Under the pieces are notes generated by a model. That model did not search any database and was not told the origin of the DNA. It saw nothing but the letters and a program-made list of their open reading frames with translations. A program made the translations under genes and the position numbers. A DNA stretch of 17,766 nucleotides from an uncultured Lachnospiraceae bacterium (lineage in GTDB: Bacteria; Bacillota; Clostridia; Lachnospirales; Lachnospiraceae): assembly GCA_900550235.1 (NCBI GenBank), contig URRQ01000043.1, positions 1 to 17,766 on the forward strand. The letters are read 5' to 3'. This document shows positions 1 to 6,936 of the stretch, in pieces. Position 1 is the first letter of the stretch. The number at the start of each line of letters is the position of its first letter.

Positions 1-346
1 CAAAACGATTACAAAAAATAAATCCTGACATTCCATCAATTTCTGTTTCATTAAAACCATTTTCCAATTGTTCTTCATAAAGCATTTGAAAAGCATCTTT
101 CACAACATCCAGCATTGGAATTGTACGAATCCCAGCTTCTGTTTTTGGTTTGGATATTCTCAACACACTTTTGTTGGTATCAGGCTTTTGATAATAACTC
201 AAACTATGATTTATACTAATTGTTCTTCTATCATAATCCAAGTCTTGCCATCGAAGCCCTAATGCTTCTCCAATTCTGCACCCTGTCCCAAGCAACACCG
301 TAAACATAGGCCACCAATGATAATAAATCGGGTGGTTCGCAATATG
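1..346 (-). pseudogene. Tyrosine recombinase (phage/ICE integrase) remnant, N-terminus lost, continues past the window edge
   Basis: Read on the minus strand, this stretch encodes the start of the catalytic domain of a Tn916/phage-type tyrosine recombinase. It contains the box I signature GTGCRIGEALGLRWQDLD with the first catalytic Arg, followed by the SINHSL and KTEAGIRTIPM segments. The reading frame is open to base 1, so the remaining catalytic residues (HxxR and the Tyr nucleophile) would lie outside the window. Reading upstream, the frame runs through HIANHPIYYHWWPMF and then meets TAA at 347-349. There is no core-binding or arm-binding domain ahead of it; the DNA there is a dUTPase fragment on the other strand. 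The gene is therefore decapitated and probably inactive. Seen: motif and stop. Inferred: deletion or recombination removed the 5' half. Confidence 0.85.
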
Positions 347-348
347 TT

Positions 349-483
349 AGTTCGGAATCCCAGACACTCCGCAAAGATACCCGCGTAGGGCAACTGGTTA
401 TCACGCCTGTTCTAATCGCTGACTTTGTTCTGGATCTCGGAGAATCAAGAGATACCGGTGCTTTCGGAAGTACTGGAGAATAA
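349..483 (+). pseudogene. dUTPase C-terminal remnant
   Basis: The plus-strand frame ending with TAA at 481-483 reads RVGQLVITPVLIADFV and later DTGAFGSTGE. These resemble dUTPase motif 4 (G-x-R-x-x-Q-L-V-I) and the C-terminal glycine-rich motif 5 (G-x-F-G-S-T-G) that closes over the nucleotide. The spacing between the two is about that expected in trimeric dUTPases. The upstream part of the enzyme, including the motif 3 catalytic region, is absent; homology seems to fade near 349, exactly where the opposite-strand integrase homology ends. There is no credible start codon or RBS. It is best read as a fragment left by a rearrangement between mobile elements. Identification rests on two short motifs, so some uncertainty remains. 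Confidence 0.6.
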
Positions 484-498
484 TCCCCTATAAAATCA

Positions 499-530
499 GA
501 GGTGCCGAATAATTTATGATTCGACACCTC
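499..530. terminator. Hairpin (12-bp arms, 8-nt loop), possible terminator
   Basis: GAGGTGCCGAAT at 499-510 faces ATTCGACACCTC at 519-530. In minus-strand RNA all 12 positions pair (one G-U); in plus-strand RNA one C-A mismatch remains. The T tract is poor on both sides (TGATTTTAT on the minus strand), so it may be a weak terminator or a leftover element end between the dUTPase remnant and the XRE gene. Confidence 0.45.
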
Positions 531-567
531 ACACACTCAAAATAACTTACAGAAAGGAATTACTACT

Positions 568-843
568 ATGATTACATTTGGAAGAAAATTAAAACATTTG
601 AGACAGAAAAATCATCTCACACAAAAAGAACTAGGTATTGCACTTGGCTTTCCGGAAGATTCTGCTGATGTCAGAATTGCACAATATGAAGCAGATGCAA
701 GAAAACCTCGTGATGAAATCCTTGCTAAAATGGCTAAAATACTTTATGTACCAATTGATATCCTCACTGTTCCAGTACTATCTGAACCAAAAGAATATGA
801 AGCCGCTTCTTTTTGGATGCATGAATTAGCTCCAGAATTATAA
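568..843 (+). CDS. Small XRE-family helix-turn-helix regulator
   Basis: 91 residues. The N-terminal 70 form a Cro/C1-type helix-turn-helix: FGRKLKHLRQKNHLTQKELG is helix 1 through the start of the HTH, followed by VRIAQYEADARKPRDEILAKMAKIL, which covers the recognition helix and helices 4-5. The insert GFPEDSADV between HTH helices is typical of XRE proteins carried on Firmicutes mobile elements. The last 20 residues (from about 72) resemble no domain I know and may be a shortened version of a longer C-terminal region in relatives. AGAAAGGAA about 10 bases before ATG is a usable RBS. It lies next to integrase and dUTPase debris, suggesting it came with a mobile element. It is convergent with kdpE. 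Target unknown. Confidence 0.75.
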   Translation: MITFGRKLKHLRQKNHLTQKELGIALGFPEDSADVRIAQYEADARKPRDEILAKMAKILYVPIDILTVPVLSEPKEYEAASFWMHELAPEL

Positions 844-848
844 CTTTT

Positions 849-883
849 TTATTACAAAAGGCAGAAAATCATTCCTGTCCGCC
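849..883 (-). terminator. Weak candidate terminator downstream of kdpE
   Basis: On the minus strand GGCGGA (878-883) can pair with TCTGCC (860-865), 6 bp including one G-U, around a 12-nt loop, followed by CTTTTGTAATAAAAAAG. It sits about 43 bp after the kdpE stop. The stem is short and the U tract is interrupted, so termination would be inefficient. Confidence 0.35.
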
Positions 884-925
884 ATACCAAAATTTAACAT
901 TTATCATTTCACCACAGTAATATTT

Positions 926-1627
926 TTATTCCACTCTTATCATTCGGTATCCCACACCAATATGCGTTTGAATATACTGTGGTGAATCCTTTGTCGGTTC
1001 TAATTTTTTTCTTAATGTTGCCATAAACACACGCAGAGAAGCAATATCCGTATCCCAATTTCTTCCCCAAATGTTTTCCATAATAAAAGTATGAGTCAGA
1101 ACCTTCCCCACATTTTTAGAAAGTAAACACAGCAACTTATATTCAATCGGTGTCAGATGCACTTCTTTATCATCAAGAAATGCACATCCAGCAGAATAAT
1201 CGATCCTTAATTTACCATTCACAAACTCAGAATTTGCTGCCATCATTTCCGCAGTCATTAAAGATATTCTGCGCTGCGTTACTCGAATACGCGCAAGCAA
1301 TTCTTCAACAGAAAACGGCTTTGTCAAATAGTCATCAGCACCAGCATCCAGTGCCTCTATTTTATCATTATCCTCACTTCTCGCACTGATAACAATGATA
1401 GGCATATTAGACCATGAACGAATATTTTTTATCACTTCGATCCCATCCATATCCGGCAATCCCAAATCCAAAAGAACAATATCCGGTCTATGAGATGTTG
1501 CTTCCATAAGAGCCATTTTCCCATTCATTGCAACTACATGACGATAATCATTCGTCTTCAAAGTTGTTGTAATAAGATTACGGATTGATGTGTCATCTTC
1601 CACAACTAAAATCAATGGTTTATTCAT
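926..1627 (-). CDS. kdpE: KdpE response regulator (OmpR/PhoB family)
   Basis: 233 residues, the usual length. Receiver domain at about 4-115: acidic pocket E10-D11-D12, phospho-acceptor D54 in VLLDLGLPDMDG, switch residue S81, and K103 in LTKPF. A winged-helix DNA-binding domain follows at about 130-230 (LTPIEYKLLCLLSKNVGKVL, then RVFMATLRKKLEP, ending VGYRMI). Its start codon overlaps the end of the upstream histidine kinase by 8 nt, the standard KdpD-KdpE coupling. It should be phosphorylated by the kinase half of the split KdpD and activate K+ uptake genes; the tandem repeats found upstream of kdp and ktr are the natural target candidates. Family assignment is firm; the operator is inferred. 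Confidence 0.95.
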   Translation of the reverse strand: MNKPLILVVEDDTSIRNLITTTLKTNDYRHVVAMNGKMALMEATSHRPDIVLLDLGLPDMDGIEVIKNIRSWSNMPIIVISARSEDNDKIEALDAGADDYLTKPFSVEELLARIRVTQRRISLMTAEMMAANSEFVNGKLRIDYSAGCAFLDDKEVHLTPIEYKLLCLLSKNVGKVLTHTFIMENIWGRNWDTDIASLRVFMATLRKKLEPTKDSPQYIQTHIGVGYRMIRVE

Positions 1628-3728
1628 ATAATTTTGCCTCCCCGATTGGTAATGTAAATGTAAATATTGTACCTTTAGGCTGATTATCAGATACTGAAAT
1701 CATTCCCCCATGTGCTGTTACGATTGATTTACAGAGAGACAATCCAAGTCCAAGACTTCTTCTGCTATCTGCGACTTTATTTGCACCACTATAAAACATA
1801 TCAAATATTTTGGTTTTTTGCTCATCTGGAATACCAGGTCCATTATCTGAAATAGAAACTACTACCCACTTACCTTGTTTTTTAGTATGTATATGGATCA
1901 TAGAACCGCTTGGTGTGTATTTTATCGCATTATCCACAAGATTAATAATTACTTGCACCACTAATTTCACATCTATCTTAGCAAGAATCAATTCTTCTGA
2001 ACTATCAACTTTTATACTATATTCTTTTCCTTTTCTATTAATATGTTTCAATGCTTCTGCGATTACTTCATCCATCAATTCTATTGTCTGATTTAAATTG
2101 ACCTTTCCTCCTTCTATCCTGGTAACTGCCAATAAATTTTCCACAAGATTAATCAGCCACATAGAGTCATCATAAATATCCGCAAATGTTTGTCTACGCA
2201 TCTCATCATCCATTTTCGCATAGTTTGCCATCAGATTTCCGGCACTTCCAGAAATCGATGTAAGGGGCGTTCGTAAATCATGAGATATTGCTCGTAATAA
2301 ATTTGCTCTTAACTGCTCATTTTTAGCCGACACCGCTGCTTCTTCTTTTTCTCTTGCATTTTTTATATTTTCCAGAGCTAATGCACATTCCGCAAGAATT
2401 GACAAAAGAACACTGTTCTCAAAAGCATCAAGTGGATACCCATCCATAGCAATTCCTACTACTCCATAAACATGGTGATTTACTCTGATTGCTAAATATA
2501 AGCATTTTGCATTAGACAAAGTATCTGTAGTAGCTCCTGCATGCTTATTATTCTCCATAGCCCAGATTGCTACTGCTTTTTCATCTTCCGTTATTAAATC
2601 GTTCTTTTTACTTCCATCCACTCGAAACACAGTAGGTTCTTTAAGGGTATTTCCATCCGACAAATATACGACTAAATCTTTCTTCAGCAATTTCATAAGC
2701 TGTTCTGCCATTGCGTGAACAACCGCTTCTTCATCATTTTCTTTTTGTAACAATTGATTTGTCTCAAACAGGATTTTTGTTCTATATGCTGCAAGTGCTG
2801 CCTGTTTTGCGCTTCTCTTTAGTCTTGCTGCAAGTGTTCCCGCCAAAAGGCTCACTATGAACATGATCAAAAATGTCACAATATAATTCGAATCATCAAA
2901 CATAAATGTCAAACGAGGCGTTGTAAAGTAAAAATTAAAGACTAAAACGCATACAGCCGAAGCCAAAAATCCACATAACCGATTTGTAGTGATAACTGAA
3001 ATCACTAGAACCCCCAAAATATACACCGCTACAATATTAGTCTCGGTAACACCTAATGTAGCAAATCCCAGCCCTATTATGGTTGATATTATTAACACAG
3101 CAATACTTTTTATGATGTCACTTATCGGCATCATATCAAGCTTAATCCTTCTTTTTTTCTCCTGGTAACTATCACCTGTGCTTGTATCCGGAATCACATG
3201 GATTTCCAAATTCGGAGCACTTTTTATCAATTTTTCCGTTAGTGTCGGTTTATCAAAAAATCTTTTTTTACCAACAGTACTACGCCCTATCACAATTTGA
3301 GAAACACCCGAAAGTCTTGCAAATTCAATAATCTGAGCAGGCACTTCATCCCCATGGCTTGTTTCAACAGATGCACCTAACTGCTGTGCCAATCGGATAT
3401 TTTTCTGTAACTGGACTTTATCCTGCTCTGCCATAAAGTTCGTATCTGGCGTCTCAACAAAAAGTGCGGTAAACGTCCCATGAAACGCCTGTGCCATTCT
3501 CGCTGCTGTTCGAATAATCTTCGCATTGGACGGTGAAGCGGAAAGACACACCAAGATATGTTCATCCGTATGGTAATCACTTTTGCTTTGTAGCCTTGCA
3601 TTTTCTGTAAGCAAATTCACTCGATCTGCGCATCTTCGCAATGCGATTTCACGTAATGCAGTTAATTTCTCCAAAGTAAAAAACTCATTATTATTCCGAT
3701 TATCTGAAGAAACCGTCTTTCCTGACAT
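1620..3728 (-). CDS. kdpD: KdpD C-terminal part: USP, four TM helices, GAF-like, histidine kinase
   Basis: 702 residues, equal to KdpD without its N-terminal ATP-binding domain. Domains: universal stress protein domain about 56-180; DUF4118 four-helix membrane domain about 205-300; Arg/Lys-rich exit (ARLKRSAKQA, 301-310); GAF-like domain about 325-455; HisKA with H483 in AISHDLRTPLT; HATPase with N box NLVDNAIKYTP (596-606), G1 DNGPGIP (628-634) and G2 GLGLSL (659-664). The USP domain shows S63-x-S65, exactly 20 residues, then F86-T87-A88, the reported c-di-AMP-binding pattern of Staphylococcus KdpD. The ATG follows directly after the in-frame TGA of the upstream ORF, with no clear RBS, so expression probably needs termination-reinitiation or readthrough. 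The linker before ALREIALRR is about four residues shorter than and unlike that of the second KdpD in this window, suggesting the split is not brand new. Confidence 0.92.
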   Translation of the reverse strand: MSGKTVSSDNRNNNEFFTLEKLTALREIALRRCADRVNLLTENARLQSKSDYHTDEHILVCLSASPSNAKIIRTAARMAQAFHGTFTALFVETPDTNFMAEQDKVQLQKNIRLAQQLGASVETSHGDEVPAQIIEFARLSGVSQIVIGRSTVGKKRFFDKPTLTEKLIKSAPNLEIHVIPDTSTGDSYQEKKRRIKLDMMPISDIIKSIAVLIISTIIGLGFATLGVTETNIVAVYILGVLVISVITTNRLCGFLASAVCVLVFNFYFTTPRLTFMFDDSNYIVTFLIMFIVSLLAGTLAARLKRSAKQAALAAYRTKILFETNQLLQKENDEEAVVHAMAEQLMKLLKKDLVVYLSDGNTLKEPTVFRVDGSKKNDLITEDEKAVAIWAMENNKHAGATTDTLSNAKCLYLAIRVNHHVYGVVGIAMDGYPLDAFENSVLLSILAECALALENIKNAREKEEAAVSAKNEQLRANLLRAISHDLRTPLTSISGSAGNLMANYAKMDDEMRRQTFADIYDDSMWLINLVENLLAVTRIEGGKVNLNQTIELMDEVIAEALKHINRKGKEYSIKVDSSEELILAKIDVKLVVQVIINLVDNAIKYTPSGSMIHIHTKKQGKWVVVSISDNGPGIPDEQKTKIFDMFYSGANKVADSRRSLGLGLSLCKSIVTAHGGMISVSDNQPKGTIFTFTLPIGEAKLYE

Positions 3729-4304
3729 TCACTCTAATAATTCTATTGGTTCTATATCAACCAGTTCTACCTGATCTGCTTTATCAAATACGGAATCAGG
3801 AATACGCTCTTTTACCAATACTCCTGTGATTGCAGCCACTACATCATTTAAACTTTCAATATGCTGAATGTTTACTGTTGTATAAACATTGATGCCCGCA
3901 TTTAATAATTCTTGAACATCCTGATAACGCTTAAAATGACGACTGTTTCCAATGTTCGTATGAGCATATTCATCAAGCAAAATTAAACCAGGCCTTCTCT
4001 TTAATGCAGCATCAATATCAAATTCGAAACCAGTTTTATCTCCAAAAGATACCTGCTTAGGTTTTATCTGCTCTATTCCTTCAAGCAGAGCTTCTGTCTG
4101 CGAAGAATTATGTGCTTCAATATAACCTGCAACCACATCCACACCGTGTTCCTTAGCCTGATGTGCAGCTTGAAGCATCGCATAAGTTTTTCCAGTCCCT
4201 TCTGCATACCCTAGGAAAATTTTTACTTTTCCCTGATTTTTTCTATGTATATCATTGTGAAACTCTTGCAGAAATCTATCCGGCTCTTGTTCTTTTACAG
4301 CCAT
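3729..4304 (-). CDS. kdpD: KdpD N-terminal ATP-binding sensor domain, separate ORF
   Basis: 191 residues covering only the KdpD N-terminal domain. Walker A is GYAEGTGKT (32-40) and Walker B is LILLDEYAHTN (107-117), followed by the family segments YTTVNIQHIESLNDVV and PDSVFDKADQVELVDIEP. The frame ends ELLE-TGA where intact KdpD continues ELIER-M. The next codon in the same frame is ATG, the start of the kinase half. GAGAGGAG about 8 nt before ATG at 4304 is a good RBS. Either the two chains assemble as a split sensor, or the TGA is read through, or this is a nonsense mutation. N-terminal-only KdpD proteins are known from some bacteria such as Anabaena, so an independent domain could be functional. 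Role: ATP and probably K+ or ligand-dependent modulation of the kinase. Confidence 0.9.
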   Translation of the reverse strand: MAVKEQEPDRFLQEFHNDIHRKNQGKVKIFLGYAEGTGKTYAMLQAAHQAKEHGVDVVAGYIEAHNSSQTEALLEGIEQIKPKQVSFGDKTGFEFDIDAALKRRPGLILLDEYAHTNIGNSRHFKRYQDVQELLNAGINVYTTVNIQHIESLNDVVAAITGVLVKERIPDSVFDKADQVELVDIEPIELLE

Positions 4305-4371
4305 CTCTCATACTCCTCTCTATAAACTACTTTTTTTTATCCATGATATACTTTTTCTTTATATTTTCTAT

Positions 4372-4566
4372 TTAGATATAATGTGAGATTTCATCTGAAT
4401 ATTTCAAGAATTCAGTAATCAGTTGACTCTTATTGTCTTGCTTCCAGAAGGCTGTCAATTTACTCTGCTTTTCTCCAACCAACTCAACAGTTAAACTACT
4501 CCCTGACATCATGGTAGAAGTGCAAGGTAATTCTATTTCTTTTAAGCAGTAACCATCCATCTTCAC
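4372..4566 (-). CDS. Unrecognised small ORF, in frame downstream of the 73-aa ORF
   Basis: 64 residues if started at GTG (4564-4566), with ATG two codons later; no strong RBS, only AGGAAAA about 7 nt before the GTG. It is soluble in appearance, with no membrane segment (KMDGYCLKEIELPC, then LTAFWKQDN and a C-terminal helix ITEFLKYSDEI). It lies in the same reading frame as the ORF ending at 4579. Only one TAG separates them, and the five codons after it (GAA AAT AGT GTT GTG) are open. The two may be halves of a single protein of about 142 residues. No function is proposed. It sits between ktrA and the split kdpD, so a role in K+ sensing is conceivable but unsupported. Confidence 0.5.
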   Translation of the reverse strand: MKMDGYCLKEIELPCTSTMMSGSSLTVELVGEKQSKLTAFWKQDNKSQLITEFLKYSDEISHYI

Positions 4567-4578
4567 AACACTATTTTC

Positions 4579-4800
4579 CTATAAAAGCAACAAATCTAAT
4601 TTATGCGCCAAAAACGCTTCTGAACAACAGTCAATCACATAAGGATTTGATGTTCCTATTCTCAAATAATGTTCCGATGATTCCAACAATTTCACCTGCT
4701 CTTTTCTACTACTTTCTAAAAATCGATCAATTCTTTTCATTAAAAAGAATCCTAACACACCAAATATTATGATTACTACTGCCAATAGGAAGTCCGTCAT
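4579..4800 (-). CDS. Small single-TM protein of unknown function after ktrA
   Basis: 73 residues. One N-terminal transmembrane helix (about 3-21, FLLAVVIIIFGVLGFFLM), then a charged helical stretch KRIDRFLESSRKEQVKLLE, then YLRIGTSNPYVIDCCSEAFLAHKLDLLLL. The post-membrane part, joined across the TAG to the next ORF, has alternating strands and helices reminiscent of a shortened periplasmic-binding/LysR effector fold; I cannot verify this. GAGGTGAAC before ATG is a good RBS. It begins 18 nt after ktrA stops, so it is very likely cotranscribed with ktrBA. The C-terminal hydrophobic LDLLLL run immediately before the stop looks like an interrupted strand rather than a natural end. Confidence 0.6.
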   Translation of the reverse strand: MTDFLLAVVIIIFGVLGFFLMKRIDRFLESSRKEQVKLLESSEHYLRIGTSNPYVIDCCSEAFLAHKLDLLLL

Positions 4801-4818
4801 AAGTTCACCTCATTTTAA

Positions 4819-5466
4819 TTATATGTGAAAACATTTTTGTAAGTCCTTATTATTTCCAAGCACAAGCATTGTTTCTCTAGCTTCCAACACTGTATCCGGA
4901 GAAATTGTAAGTCTCACTTTCCCCCCTTCTTTAATGCCAATTACATTAACCTTTTGTTTCTTTCGAATATCAAGCGTTCCAATAGATTTTCCCACCCAAT
5001 CATCTGGGACTTGAATTTCAAACATTGTATGGTCTGAATCCAATTCTATATAATCTAAAACATGATCTGTACTATATCGAATGGCTACCCACTTAGCCAA
5101 TTGTTTTTCCGGATAGATTACTTCATCTGCGCCATTGCGTAATAAAAATTTTTCCTGTACATCTGTCGTTGCTCTGGAAATAACTAGCTTTGCACCCATT
5201 TCTTTCAGTAATGATGTTGTTTCTAAGGAACTTTGAAAATCATGTCCTATCGCTACAATACATACATCATAGTTCCGAACTCCCAGTGATTCTAAGAACT
5301 CCCCATTGGTACTGTCTCCGATCTGAGCATTTGTTACAAACGGTAACACCGCTTCTGCACGCTCATCCGAATTATCTACCGCCATTACCTGGTGTCCTAA
5401 CTGATCCAGATGTATTGCTATATGCCTTCCAAATCTTCCTAATCCAATTAAAAGAATTGATTTCAT
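4819..5466 (-). CDS. ktrA: KtrA/TrkA-type RCK gating subunit of K+ transporter
   Basis: 215 residues, the size of single-RCK KtrA rather than the tandem-RCK TrkA of proteobacteria. The N-terminal Rossmann fold (RCK_N, about 1-130) has the dinucleotide-binding loop GLGRFG (8-13) and the acidic D31 at the end of strand 2 (VMAVDNSDE). RCK_C (about 135-215) carries HTMFEIQVPDDWVGKSI and the VNVIGIKEGGKV strand pair. In other Firmicutes the RCK_C of KtrA binds c-di-AMP; binding here is inferred. It acts as a cytoplasmic octameric ring that gates KtrB in response to ATP/ADP. AAAGGAG lies about 6 nt before the start. It is 13 nt downstream of ktrB, so the two form one operon. Confidence 0.93.
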   Translation of the reverse strand: MKSILLIGLGRFGRHIAIHLDQLGHQVMAVDNSDERAEAVLPFVTNAQIGDSTNGEFLESLGVRNYDVCIVAIGHDFQSSLETTSLLKEMGAKLVISRATTDVQEKFLLRNGADEVIYPEKQLAKWVAIRYSTDHVLDYIELDSDHTMFEIQVPDDWVGKSIGTLDIRKKQKVNVIGIKEGGKVRLTISPDTVLEARETMLVLGNNKDLQKCFHI

Positions 5467-5479
5467 TGTTTTTCTCCTT

Positions 5480-6811
5480 TTATCCTACTGTAATTTTTTC
5501 CCGTGGCAATTTTGAAACATGATGATGCGTACCTGACAAGGCTGCAAAAATCAAGGTCAATCCACCTACTCGCCCTATAAACATTAGTGAAATTAATATA
5601 GTTCTTGACAGCATGCCCAATCCTGGTGTAATTTCAAGAGAAAGTCCTACTGTCCCCACTGCAGAAGCAGCTTCAAATAAACATGTCAGAATCGGAAGAT
5701 CTTCTGCAATACTAATAATCAATCCTCCAACCCCACTCAATGTAATATACATCAAAAAAACAGTTGCTGCATTTTTAAGTACATCTCCATTTATCCTACG
5801 TCCAAAGAAATTGGCATCTTCTCTTCGACGGAAAGTTGCAATCGCAATCGCAAATAATACGGCAATTGTTGTTGTTTTCATACCACCTGCTGTCGATCCT
5901 GGACTACCACCAATCAACATTAAAATAATTGTAATAAATTGTCCTGCTTCACTCATTGACGTTAAATCAACCGTATTAAATCCCGCAGTTCTCGGAGTAA
6001 CTGATTGAAACAAAGAGGAAAGAACTCGTTCCTTTAACCCAAGATCTGAAAACTCAAAAAAATAGAAATACAAAGCTGGCACCAAAATTAAAATGGCTGT
6101 TGTACTAAGAATTACTTTGCTCTGCATTCTATATTTATGAATATGGAAACGATTTGCACGAATATCATCCCACGTTAAAAATCCGATTCCGCCTATTATA
6201 ATCAATAACATAATCGGAAAATTTATCAGTGGTTCACCCGCATAAAGTGTCAAAGAGGAAAAAGGTGATTTCACCCCCATTAAATCAAATCCTGCATTGC
6301 AAAAAGCGGAAACCGAATGGAACAATGCCATCCATAACCCCTTAATTCCAAAATCTCTACAAAAAACAGGGGACATGGCAACTGCACCAAGTAGTTCAAT
6401 CATTAGCGTTGCTTTTATTACAAAAATAGTCAATCTTACGATTCCGCCTACTTTTGGTGCTGCAATTGCTTCCTGCATTGTACTTCTCTGCATTAGAGAT
6501 ATCTTTCTACCTGCAATCATGGCAAAAGATGCAGCTACTGTTATAACTCCCATACCACCAATCTCAATCAATAACATGATCACAAATTGTCCAAAAAGTG
6601 ACCAGTATGTAGCCGTATCAAACACGATCAACCCCGTTACACATACCGCTGAGGTTGAAGTGAATAATGCATCCGCAAAAGATGTAAATTCTCCTGTTTT
6701 AGATGAAATAGGCAACATCAAAAGCAATGTTCCTAAAAGTATCACACTAGAAAACCCCATAATAATAATTTGAAACGATGTCAGCTTCTTTTTCGATAAC
6801 ACCACTCCCAT
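5480..6811 (-). CDS. ktrB: KtrB/TrkH-type K+ channel-like transporter subunit
   Basis: 443 residues, the KtrB length. The four pore-loop repeats of the SKT superfamily are visible: TSTSAVCVTG (51-60), SAFCNAGFD (168-176), VTPRTAGFNT (271-280) and AASAVGTVGLS (381-391); each holds a selectivity-filter glycine (TG, AG, AG, VG). The glycine-rich intramembrane gate loop GGSPGSTAGGMKTTT is at 301-315. It forms a dimer in the membrane, gated by KtrA, and carries Na+-dependent or K+ uptake. AAAGGAG before ATG fits the start. It is the first gene of a group (ktrB, ktrA, two small ORFs, probably split kdpD and kdpE) and has its own promoter region with the same tandem repeat as the kdp promoter. Confidence 0.94.
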   Translation of the reverse strand: MGVVLSKKKLTSFQIIIMGFSSVILLGTLLLMLPISSKTGEFTSFADALFTSTSAVCVTGLIVFDTATYWSLFGQFVIMLLIEIGGMGVITVAASFAMIAGRKISLMQRSTMQEAIAAPKVGGIVRLTIFVIKATLMIELLGAVAMSPVFCRDFGIKGLWMALFHSVSAFCNAGFDLMGVKSPFSSLTLYAGEPLINFPIMLLIIIGGIGFLTWDDIRANRFHIHKYRMQSKVILSTTAILILVPALYFYFFEFSDLGLKERVLSSLFQSVTPRTAGFNTVDLTSMSEAGQFITIILMLIGGSPGSTAGGMKTTTIAVLFAIAIATFRRREDANFFGRRINGDVLKNAATVFLMYITLSGVGGLIISIAEDLPILTCLFEAASAVGTVGLSLEITPGLGMLSRTILISLMFIGRVGGLTLIFAALSGTHHHVSKLPREKITVG

Positions 6812-6824
6812 AATACAGAAACTC

Positions 6825-6852
6825 CTTTATTATCTTTATTCAATCTTTATAA
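6825..6852 (+). repeat. Three CTTTAT repeats in the ktrB leader, opposite orientation to the upstream box
   Basis: On the plus strand CTTTAT occurs at 6825-6830, 6834-6839 and 6845-6850. The last two lie in paired ATCTTTA half-sites (6832-6838 and 6843-6849) 11 bp apart, the same spacing as in the candidate KdpE box but inverted and placed over or just downstream of the ktrB -10 region. It may be a second regulator site or chance in AT-rich DNA; the first repeat overlaps the RBS. Confidence 0.4.
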
Positions 6853-6879
6853 TATAATAACGCGCATAAAGAAAGGGAA
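6851..6879 (-). promoter_or_regulatory. Putative ktrB promoter
   Basis: On the minus strand TATATT (6851-6856), or the overlapping TATTAT (6854-6859), could be the -10. The matching -35 position near 6874-6879 reads TTCCCT, far from consensus, as expected for an activator-dependent promoter. The spacing to the upstream tandem repeat resembles that at the kdp promoter. Confidence 0.4.
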
Positions 6880-6897
6880 AAATATATCTCGCAGATA

Positions 6898-6915
6898 TTA
6901 AGATTGCATAAAGAT
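6898..6915 (-). promoter_or_regulatory. Candidate KdpE operator upstream of ktrB
   Basis: The minus-strand sequence ATCTTTATGCAATCTTAA contains TCTTTAT and TCTTAA half-sites 11 bp apart. It lies 87 bp before the ktrB ATG. An almost identical element is found at the same distance upstream of the kdp operon. OmpR-family regulators such as KdpE bind tandem direct repeats with about one helical turn between half-sites, so KdpE is the leading candidate ligand. Confidence 0.6.
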
Positions 6916-6936
6916 CGGTTTGTAAAACACCATATA

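Noticed and set aside
231..536. 101-codon minus-strand ORF spanning the integrase/dUTPase junction
   Set aside because: It runs in the wrong frame through integrase sequence and antisense to the dUTPase motifs; its translation matches nothing and it is rich in Ser/Pro/Arg as expected for a shadow frame.
6297..6773. 158-codon plus-strand ORF
   Set aside because: Antisense shadow of ktrB; composition follows from the hydrophobic codons on the other strand.
6816..6936. Intrinsic terminator between the kinase-less kdpD and ktrB
   Set aside because: No GC-rich stem followed by a T tract was found on the minus strand, so read-through from kdp into ktr remains possible.
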